NCBI GenBank assembly: GCA_900752285.1
Contig: CAADUW010000132.1
Span: forward strand, 1 to 11,694
Length of the DNA: 11,694 bases
Reading direction: 5' to 3'
Source of the DNA: an uncultured Oscillospiraceae bacterium
GTDB taxonomy: Bacteria > Bacillota > Clostridia > Oscillospirales > Oscillospiraceae
In this document: in pieces, positions 1 to 5,348 of the stretch
Layout of the letters: each line of letters begins with the position of its first letter
Numbering within the stretch: position 1 is the first letter of the stretch
Made by a program: the position numbers and the translations under genes
The notes under the pieces: generated by a model
What the model saw: only the letters and a program-made list of their open reading frames with translations
The model's database searches: none
Told to the model about the DNA's origin: nothing

Positions 1-6
1 AGTGTG

Positions 7-35
7 CGTCTTGTCCGCTGTAAGCGGACAAGACG
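7..35. repeat. Perfect 13-bp inverted repeat, 3-nt loop
   Basis: The arm at 7-19 (CGTCTTGTCCGCT) is exactly complementary to 23-35, with loop GTA. The arms can be extended by G-U pairs. No T-run follows on either side, so it is not a standard intrinsic terminator. It could be an RNA-stabilising hairpin at the end of an upstream transcript or a protein-binding palindrome. No gene overlaps it. Confidence 0.6.
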
Positions 36-60
36 TGCGCGCAGCAGACTGCAATCCTTT

Positions 61-91
61 TGTCAAAAAAGGGCAAAGCCCTTTTTTGACA
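61..91. terminator. Bidirectional terminator-like hairpin (14-bp perfect stem)
   Basis: TGTCAAAAAAGGGC (61-74) pairs perfectly with 78-91 around loop AAA. The stem carries six A:T pairs outside a GGGC/GCCC core, so on each strand a GC-rich stem base is followed by six T, as in a bidirectional intrinsic terminator. It lies 7 bases upstream of another terminator-like hairpin, suggesting a tandem end for a gene left of the window. Confidence 0.5.
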
Positions 92-97
92 GTCTCA

Positions 98-131
98 GGG
101 GGGGCCGCATTGGCCGCCCCCTTTTCTGTTT
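98..131 (+). terminator. Intrinsic terminator for a gene left of the window
   Basis: The G-run 98-104 plus CC pairs with GGCC...CCCCC at 112-121, with one bulged G at 116 and loop GCATT. It is followed by TTTTCTGTTTT. This is the classic rho-independent shape on the plus strand. The gene it would serve lies outside the window. Confidence 0.55.
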
Positions 132-133
132 TA

Positions 134-158
134 CGGCAGACTTTTTGACGGTCTGCCG
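134..158. repeat. 8-bp inverted repeat just upstream of the operon promoter
   Basis: CGGCAGAC (134-141) is complementary to GTCTGCCG (151-158), with a 9-nt loop TTTTTGACG. It ends four bases before the predicted -35 box at 162. It could be an operator or the last of the terminator hairpins. Its role is unknown. Confidence 0.4.
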
Positions 159-161
159 CCC

Positions 162-190
162 TTGCATTGGGGGGAAATTTATGTTAGAAT
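162..190 (+). promoter_or_regulatory. Sigma-A-type promoter for the seven-gene operon
   Basis: The -35 is TTGCAT (162-167) and the -10 is TAGAAT (185-190), with a 17-bp spacer and an extended -10 TGT immediately before it. Transcription would start near 197, giving a leader of about 23 bases before the ATG at 220. It is the only convincing promoter found before the operon's first gene. Confidence 0.7.
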
Positions 191-219
191 AACAGAAGTA
201 TCGAAACTGGAGGGGCAAC

Positions 220-879
220 ATGGACGACGAAAAGATCAAGCTTCAGATCGGGGCAAATATTGCCGCCTGTCGGAAGCGGTGCGGGCTGACGCAGGCGGGA
301 CTGGCGGAAAAGCTGAACTATTCCGACAAAGCCGTTTCCAAATGGGAACGGGGAGAATCCATTCCCGATGTGATTACGCTGATGCAGCTTGCCGACCTTT
401 TCGGCGTGACCGTGGAGCGTCTGATCTCCGATCCGGACGCACTGCCGGAAAACCCGGGGACGCTGGAGCGCGCCATGGTGCACGTTACGGAAAAGGCGCT
501 GAAGCGGAAAGCCAACAAAAATATCATTCTGGGGCTGTCCTCCACGCTGGTCTGGTTTGTGGCGCTTCTGTTCTTTGTGGTGCTGTCCACCCTGTCCATT
601 GCCCACAGCTGGGTGGCATTTATTTATGCCATTCCCGTCAACGCCATCGTCCTGCTGAGTCTGCGCTCTGCATGGCACGATTTCCGGTGGAACCGGGCGC
701 TGATCTCCGCCATCGTCTGGGGAAGCCTGCTGAGCATTTTCATTTCCCTGCTGGAATTCCTGCGGTTCAACGCCTGGAAGGTGTTCCTGCTGGGCATCCC
801 CGGGCAGATCGCCATTTTCCTGTGGTTCCGGATGTTCCACCCGGCACGGGAGGGAAAGGACGGGGAGACCCATGGATAA
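220..879 (+). CDS. XRE-family HTH regulator with four C-terminal membrane helices
   Basis: This 219-residue protein has an N-terminal Cro/C1-type helix-turn-helix (about residues 9-63). The recognition-helix signature SDKAVSKWERGESIPD (35-50) is typical of clostridial XRE regulators. After a charged linker there are four hydrophobic stretches (about 102-124, 131-148, 159-180, 186-204), so it is probably an inner-membrane-anchored DNA-binding protein. GGAGGGG at 209-215 sets the start. It is the first gene of the operon and overlaps the next by 8 bases. As first gene it may control its own promoter, but no operator is proven; the inverted repeat at 134-158 is a candidate. The ligand, and whether the membrane part senses anything, are unknown. 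The family assignment is firm; the role is inferred. Confidence 0.88.
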   Translation: MDDEKIKLQIGANIAACRKRCGLTQAGLAEKLNYSDKAVSKWERGESIPDVITLMQLADLFGVTVERLISDPDALPENPGTLERAMVHVTEKALKRKANKNIILGLSSTLVWFVALLFFVVLSTLSIAHSWVAFIYAIPVNAIVLLSLRSAWHDFRWNRALISAIVWGSLLSIFISLLEFLRFNAWKVFLLGIPGQIAIFLWFRMFHPAREGKDGETHG

Positions 880-1405
880 AAAGGAGCTGCGTGCCCGGAT
901 TCGGGCGCGGAAGCGGCAGATGACCCCGGAGGAAATTGCCCTGCGCAGTGAAAAGCTCCGGCAGGCCCTGCTGGAAACGGACCGGTACCGTGCCGCGGAA
1001 ACCATCTACGGCTACCTTCCCTACAATCAGGAGGTGCGCACCGTTCCCATTCTGGAGCAGGCGCTGCGGGACGGGAAACAGGTTGCCGTACCCAAGGTAT
1101 TCGGCGACACCATGCGCTTCATTCTGCTGCCGGATCTATCCCGGGTAGCGGCAGGCTACGCCGGGATCCCGGAGCCTGTGGACGACGGGCCGGAAGCGGC
1201 GGATCCTCACGCACTGGTGCTGATGCCCGGACTGGCATTTGACCGGGAGGGACACCGGATCGGCTACGGCGGAGGCTTCTACGACCGGTTCCTTGCCGAG
1301 GAACCGGAGCATCCCACGGTTGCCCTGTGCTATTCCTTCCAGCTGTTCCCCCATCTGGACGTGGAGGCTTTCGACGTCCCCGTGGATCTGGTGCTGGACG
1401 CCTGA
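872..1405 (+). CDS. ygfA: 5-formyltetrahydrofolate cyclo-ligase
   Basis: This 177-residue cytosolic enzyme (MTHFS family) converts 5-formyl-tetrahydrofolate to 5,10-methenyl-tetrahydrofolate with ATP, returning a storage or inhibitory folate to one-carbon metabolism. Visible signatures are the basic N-terminus with the lysine/arginine cluster (K3, K4, R7-R15), GIPEP (98-102), and the diagnostic MPGLAFD...RIGYGGGFYDR stretch (118-139) whose glycine-rich loop binds ATP/substrate. The length is normal for bacteria and nothing is truncated. The ATG overlaps the end of the upstream regulator, with GGGGAG at 862-867. Neighbours give no folate context, so it looks like a housekeeping gene carried in a mixed operon. 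Family identification is secure; the symbol follows the E. coli homologue. Confidence 0.95.
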   Translation: MDKKELRARIRARKRQMTPEEIALRSEKLRQALLETDRYRAAETIYGYLPYNQEVRTVPILEQALRDGKQVAVPKVFGDTMRFILLPDLSRVAAGYAGIPEPVDDGPEAADPHALVLMPGLAFDREGHRIGYGGGFYDRFLAEEPEHPTVALCYSFQLFPHLDVEAFDVPVDLVLDA

Positions 1406-1447
1406 CCTGCCCATCGAAAATTTACGCCATGGAGGCGGAATCCCGCT

Positions 1448-2023
1448 ATGAATCTGATCGTCATTCTTCTGATCGCCGGACTGGTGTTCGGCGTCTGTTA
1501 TCTGGTAGACCGGGCCTTTACCAAACGCTTCCGCAGCAAGGCCCAGCACCGTTCCGGAAAAGCCGTCCGGGCGAGCAGGCGCTACGGCGTATTCGGCATT
1601 GTTTTTCTCCTGCTGGGGCTTGTCGCCCTGTCCGCCGGAACCAGTCAGGGCCGGGTGCTGCTGTACGGCGGCATTGCGGTGCTGCTCATGGGCGTATGCA
1701 TGGCGGTCTACTACCTGAGCTTCGGAGTTTTCTATGACGCGGACACCTTCCTCGTGTCCCGGTTCCTGAAAAAAAGCGTGGAATACCGCTTTTCGGACAT
1801 TCTGAAGCAGCAGCTGTTTCTGGTCTCCGGCGGGAATATTATTGTGGAGCTGTGGCTGAAGGACGGGAATACCCTGTCCCTCCAGTCCGGCATGGAGGGG
1901 GTCTTCCCTTTCCTTGACCATGCCTTTTCCGCCTGGTGTCGCCAGAACGGGGTAAACGAGGAGGACTGCGCCTTCCACGACCCGGCAAAGAGCTGGTGGT
2001 TCCCCCATGAGGAGGAGACCTGA
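1448..2023 (+). CDS. Unknown membrane protein, three helices plus soluble C-terminal domain
   Basis: I do not recognise this 191-residue protein. Hydrophobic segments lie at about 2-20, 46-65 and 69-91. A very basic loop (22-45, rich in K/R) follows the first segment and by the positive-inside rule is probably cytoplasmic. The C-terminal 100 residues are soluble, alternate short beta-like hydrophobic stretches (FYDADTFLVSRFLKKSVEYR; IIVELWLKDGNTLSL) and end in an aromatic/acidic tail. The layout recalls small bacterial proteins with a membrane anchor and a PH-like beta domain, but that is inference. GGAGG at 1431-1435 is 12 bases from the ATG, slightly long. The stop codon overlaps the next start by one base (TGATG), so translation is probably coupled. 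Confidence 0.8.
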   Translation: MNLIVILLIAGLVFGVCYLVDRAFTKRFRSKAQHRSGKAVRASRRYGVFGIVFLLLGLVALSAGTSQGRVLLYGGIAVLLMGVCMAVYYLSFGVFYDADTFLVSRFLKKSVEYRFSDILKQQLFLVSGGNIIVELWLKDGNTLSLQSGMEGVFPFLDHAFSAWCRQNGVNEEDCAFHDPAKSWWFPHEEET

Positions 2024-2697
2024 TGCACATTCCGAACGGAACCACCGATCAGCTTACGCTGCTGACCTTCCGGGAAGCGCTGGAGGCCGCCCAGACTCCC
2101 TCCCCGGACTACGACATCACCAAATGGCTTTATGCCCCCAATTTTTATTCCGAATACCGGTACATTCTGGGCACCCGGGGGAAAAAGCCCCTGATCTGCA
2201 TTGGGGTCAATCCCTCCACCGCGGAACCGGATCATCTGGACAACACCCTGAAATCCGTCCAGCGGATCGCGCTGGGCAACGGCTTTGACAGCTTTCTCAT
2301 GTTCAACGTCTACGCCCAGCGGGCAACGGACCCCGATACCATGGAGCCCGACTGCAATCCCCTGCTCCACAGAGAAAATCTGGAGGCATTCCGGTATGTG
2401 CTGTCCCTGTCCGAAGCGCCCGCCGTCTGGGCGGCGTGGGGCGCGGTCATTGAAAAGCGGAAGTATCTGCCGGAATGCGTCCGGGATTTTCTCGCCGTGG
2501 GAAAGGAATACGGTGCCCGGTGGTACTGCGCCGGTGCCGTCAGCAAAAAGGGACACCCCCACCACCCTCTGTACCTGCGCAAGGACGAAAAGCTCCGGCC
2601 CTTCGATGTGGAAGCCTATTTAGGACTGTCTGAAAGCCGTCAGCACGCCCAGGCAGCATCGCGTGTTTTTTGCTTTGAAGGAGGACAAACACCATGA
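2023..2697 (+). CDS. DUF1643 domain protein
   Basis: This 224-residue soluble protein of unknown biochemical function carries the DUF1643 hallmarks: IGVNPSTAEP (60-69), D73-N-T as in the family's DPT/DNT step, FNVYAQRATDP (94-104) and, near the end, an AAWG motif (137-140) and GHPHHPLYL (177-185). The family normally ends soon after the HPLYL motif; here about 20 further residues (202-224) show no recognisable domain. Family members are often found on phages, plasmids and in variable loci, and some resemble nucleic-acid or nucleotide enzymes, but no activity is established here. Translation is coupled both ways: TGATG with the upstream gene and ATGA with the downstream one. GAGGAGGA at 2009-2016 is the ribosome binding site. 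Confidence 0.88.
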   Translation: MHIPNGTTDQLTLLTFREALEAAQTPSPDYDITKWLYAPNFYSEYRYILGTRGKKPLICIGVNPSTAEPDHLDNTLKSVQRIALGNGFDSFLMFNVYAQRATDPDTMEPDCNPLLHRENLEAFRYVLSLSEAPAVWAAWGAVIEKRKYLPECVRDFLAVGKEYGARWYCAGAVSKKGHPHHPLYLRKDEKLRPFDVEAYLGLSESRQHAQAASRVFCFEGGQTP

Positions 2698-3209
2698 AGC
2701 TTCTGATCGCTTCCGATATTCACGGCAGCGCCTACTGGTGCGGGCGGCTGATGGAGGAAATCCGGCGGGAGGATCCGGATCGGATCCTGCTGCTGGGCGA
2801 TCTGCTGTACCACGGCCCCCGGAACGACCTGCCCCGGGACTATGCTCCCAAAAAGGTCATTCCCATGCTGAGCGCGGTGGAGGAAAAGATCCTTGCCGTT
2901 CGGGGCAATTGCGACGCGGAGGTGGACCAGATGGTGCTGCCCTTTCCCTGCATGGCAGACTATGCCCAGCTTCTGGTGGACGGAAAAACCTTTTATCTGA
3001 CCCACGGACACCATGCCGCCCCCAACAGTCTGCCGCCCCTTCCCGGCGGGAGCATTTTTCTCTCCGGACACACCCATGTAAAGCTGGACGAGACCGTGGG
3101 CGGCGTCCGGTGCCTGAACCCCGGCAGCGTGTCCATCCCCAAGGACGGAAGCCACAGCTATCTGTTTTACGAAAACGGGCATTTTTCTTTCCGGATTATG
3201 GAGGAATGA
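2694..3209 (+). CDS. yfcE: YfcE-type metallophosphodiesterase
   Basis: This 171-residue member of the calcineurin-like phosphoesterase superfamily (MPP_YfcE group) hydrolyses phosphodiesters in vitro in E. coli; the physiological substrate is unsettled. All metal-binding motifs are present: D8-x-H10, GD (35-36), GNCD (71-74), the histidine of THGH (103-106) and GHTH (125-128). The YfcE-specific strings HGPRNDLP and VRGNCDAEVDQM closely match the E. coli protein as I recall it, and NPGSVSIPK (142-150) closes the fold. There is no signal peptide, so it is cytosolic. It starts inside the stop of the DUF1643 gene (ATGA), with AAGGAGG at 2678-2684. Length is slightly shorter than the E. coli protein but complete. 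Confidence 0.95.
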   Translation: MKLLIASDIHGSAYWCGRLMEEIRREDPDRILLLGDLLYHGPRNDLPRDYAPKKVIPMLSAVEEKILAVRGNCDAEVDQMVLPFPCMADYAQLLVDGKTFYLTHGHHAAPNSLPPLPGGSIFLSGHTHVKLDETVGGVRCLNPGSVSIPKDGSHSYLFYENGHFSFRIMEE

Positions 3210-3212
3210 TTC

Positions 3213-3389
3213 ATGGATTCGACGGAATGCGACACCTGCTGGTATTATGATTATGATGAGGAGTATGAAGAATACTACTGCATGATGGATCTGGACGAGG
3301 ATGAATACTACCGCATCTTCGTATCCCGAACCCAGCGCTGCCCATTCTACCGGCAGGGCAACGACTATACCCTTGCAAGGAGGCAATGA
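3213..3389 (+). CDS. DUF6472-like 58-residue acidic, cysteine-containing protein
   Basis: This is a short gene with an ATG three bases after the yfcE stop, GGAGG at 3200-3204, and a TGA three bases before the next start. The 58 residues are very acidic and tyrosine-rich in the first half (DYDEEYEEYY), with CxxC at C6/C9 and further cysteines at C23 and C43. The pattern CDTCWYYDYDEE..., MDLDEDE, CPFYR.G.DY, R(K/R)Q matches small clostridial proteins named DUF6472 as I recall them. Four conserved-looking cysteines suggest a small metal site, but no function is known. The last codons GCA-AGG-AGG-CAA both encode the tail and supply the ribosome binding site of the next gene. The tight operon spacing is strong evidence that the gene is real. 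Confidence 0.85.
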   Translation: MDSTECDTCWYYDYDEEYEEYYCMMDLDEDEYYRIFVSRTQRCPFYRQGNDYTLARRQ

Positions 3390-3392
3390 TCC

Positions 3393-5255
3393 ATGAAACG
3401 GATTCTTCTGTTCATCGCCCTGTGTCTGTGCCTGTGCGGGTGTGCCGGGCAGAAAGAACCCGTCGGAACCAATGATCTCCCCTCCGAGTCCTCCGTCACC
3501 ACCGCCGGAATTCTGGATTCCGGGTCGGAGCTGGCTGCGGACAGCGGCGGCGCCCTTGCCTGCTTCCGCTCCCCGGCTGAGGGAGATATGGTCTGCTTTT
3601 ACCCTATGGGCAACCGCATTCTGATGTTCGCAAGCTCCGGGGAGGACACCCGGCTGACCCTGCTGTCCGGGGCCGGACTGGTTCCGGAAAAAACCGTTTC
3701 TCTGGGGCTTCCCTACTTTCTTTCCAGCGACAGCCTCCGCATCGGCACGGACCGGATCTCCTTCTATGACCCGGAAATGGGCGCCACCGTGGTGCTGGAC
3801 GGCGAACTGAACCGGATCTTCACAATTTCCGCCCCGGACGGACTTCTGGGACTGCCCCTGCTGTCCGATGACGGGGCAGAGCTTTATTTCTGCACTGCGG
3901 AGGGTGTTCGGGTGCAGGAGGTTTCCACCGGAATCAGTCGGATGCTGTACCAGCGGGAATTCCGGGACGCGGGGCTTTCCGGGCTTCTGCTGGACGGCAG
4001 CGTGCTGGTCTGCGACTGCTTTGACGACGGGCTGGAAAGTCTGTTCCTGTCCACGGATAACGGCACGCCGCTGGGCACCTCGGACTACGGTGCCCGGGTA
4101 GTATCCGCCTCGGACCGGTACTACGCCGCTTTTTACAACGGCGTCTTTCAGGAGCTTCCATTCGGTGTGTCGGGTGTGTCTCCCCGGTCGCTGAATCTGC
4201 CAAAGGCAGAAACCTTTCTGTTTTATCTGCCGGAACAGAACGCAGCGCTTTCCAGCTTCTATGACACCGATACCAACACGGTGACCCTGTACCGGTACGA
4301 TCTGAACACCGGCCGAAGGAGTGCCCGGATGACCCTGTCCCGGGTGGGCGTCCCCAGTCAGGCCTTTTCCGCCGGGGACGGCAGGATCTTTCTGACCCTG
4401 TATGACGAGCGCACCATGCAGGACACCCTGTGCCTGTGGGACTGGCAGAGCTGCCTGGTCAGTGACGATACCACATACACCGGCGATTTTTACACCGCAG
4501 AATTTCCGGACCTTGACGGCCTTGCCCAATGTCAGGCGGAGGCCCGGGAGATTTCTTCCCGCCGGGGCATTTCCGTCAAAATCTGGCAGGACGCGGTGGA
4601 AACACCCCCCTGGGACTACCGGCTGGAGCCGGAATATCTGGTTCCCCGGATCCGGGAGGAGCTGGAAGCGCTGGATGAACATCTGTCTCACTACCCGGAC
4701 GGCTTTCTTGCGGAGCTGGGTGAAAATTTTGACAGTCTCAGCATCTGCATCGTCCGCTCCATCACAGGCAACGGCGCCGCCGATTCTCTGGAATATGTAG
4801 CGGGACTGCAATACTGGGAGGGCGCGGCAGGCTTTCTGGCCCTTGCCACCGGAGAGGACACGGAACGCACCCTCTACCACGAGCTGTGCCACCTGATCGA
4901 TACGCAGGTCATCAACCGCACCGATGCTTACGACAACTGGGACAACCTCAACCCCGGCGATTTTACTTATGATCTGAGCTATGTGGCCAATCAGAGCCGG
5001 GACGGGAGCAAGTACCTGATTCCGGGCAGCGAGGCATTCATTGACACCTACTCCATGAGCTTTCCCAAGGAGGACCGGGCGCGGATCATGGAGTACGCCA
5101 TGACGGGCGGACACGAGGATCTGTTCCGCTCCTCCATTCTTCAGTCCAAGCTGCGCCGGATGTGCATTGGCATCCGGGAAGCCTTCGGGCTGGAAAACAG
5201 CCCGGAACCCCTTCTCTGGGAACAGTACCTGTGGAAACCGGTCACGAACCCGTAA
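3393..5255 (+). CDS. Surface lipoprotein with C-terminal HExxH metallopeptidase-like domain
   Basis: This 620-residue protein has a lipoprotein signal peptide (hydrophobic 4-16, lipobox LCGC with C17 the lipidated residue), so it is anchored to the outer face of the membrane. Residues about 18-45 are a Ser/Pro/Gly-rich linker. About 45-370 is a long beta-rich region of repeated short strands, with scattered DG and GxR turns, compatible with a beta-propeller. About 395-620 is a helical domain with LYHELCHLID (H496-E497-x-x-H500) and, 47 residues on, GSEAFIDTYSM with E547, the expected gluzincin third zinc ligand. The SFPKEDRARIMEYAM segment resembles secreted zinc-peptidase-like lipoproteins of gut Bacillota. 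The substrate is unknown. AAGGAGG at 3377-3383 sets the start. It is the last gene of the operon, directly before a strong terminator. Confidence 0.85.
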   Translation: MKRILLFIALCLCLCGCAGQKEPVGTNDLPSESSVTTAGILDSGSELAADSGGALACFRSPAEGDMVCFYPMGNRILMFASSGEDTRLTLLSGAGLVPEKTVSLGLPYFLSSDSLRIGTDRISFYDPEMGATVVLDGELNRIFTISAPDGLLGLPLLSDDGAELYFCTAEGVRVQEVSTGISRMLYQREFRDAGLSGLLLDGSVLVCDCFDDGLESLFLSTDNGTPLGTSDYGARVVSASDRYYAAFYNGVFQELPFGVSGVSPRSLNLPKAETFLFYLPEQNAALSSFYDTDTNTVTLYRYDLNTGRRSARMTLSRVGVPSQAFSAGDGRIFLTLYDERTMQDTLCLWDWQSCLVSDDTTYTGDFYTAEFPDLDGLAQCQAEAREISSRRGISVKIWQDAVETPPWDYRLEPEYLVPRIREELEALDEHLSHYPDGFLAELGENFDSLSICIVRSITGNGAADSLEYVAGLQYWEGAAGFLALATGEDTERTLYHELCHLIDTQVINRTDAYDNWDNLNPGDFTYDLSYVANQSRDGSKYLIPGSEAFIDTYSMSFPKEDRARIMEYAMTGGHEDLFRSSILQSKLRRMCIGIREAFGLENSPEPLLWEQYLWKPVTNP

Positions 5256-5259
5256 AAAC

Positions 5260-5300
5260 CCCCGCCGTCCCGAATTGCAGAGACGGCGGGGAATTTCTTT
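5260..5300. terminator. Bidirectional terminator between convergent genes
   Basis: CCCCGCCGTC (5260-5269) pairs perfectly with GACGGCGGGG (5282-5291) across a 12-nt loop. AATTTCTTT follows on the plus strand. On the minus strand the stem is followed by a T-run (complement of AAAAA at 5254-5258). It therefore ends both the seven-gene operon and the converging transglutaminase-like gene. Confidence 0.8.
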
Positions 5301-5348
5301 GGGCAGAGGCAGATGGATAGATTGGAGTTCAGGGGAGCCAAGGTGGCT

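Noticed and set aside
162..923. A 253-codon frame overlapping the regulator in another frame
   Set aside because: It starts inside the promoter, lacks domains and conflicts with the clear HTH protein and cyclo-ligase.
88..4740. The 11-base word GACAGTCTCAG at both 88-98 and 4730-4740
   Set aside because: The second copy is inside the lipoprotein coding sequence in ordinary codons; an 11-base match over this length is probably chance.
2640..5114. An 824-codon open frame on the minus strand opposite yfcE, the DUF6472-like gene and the lipoprotein
   Set aside because: It runs antisense across three supported genes, has no ribosome binding site or recognisable domain, and its translation is low-complexity (G/V/Q/H-rich). 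Long antisense frames are expected where GC-rich codon bias avoids reverse stops.
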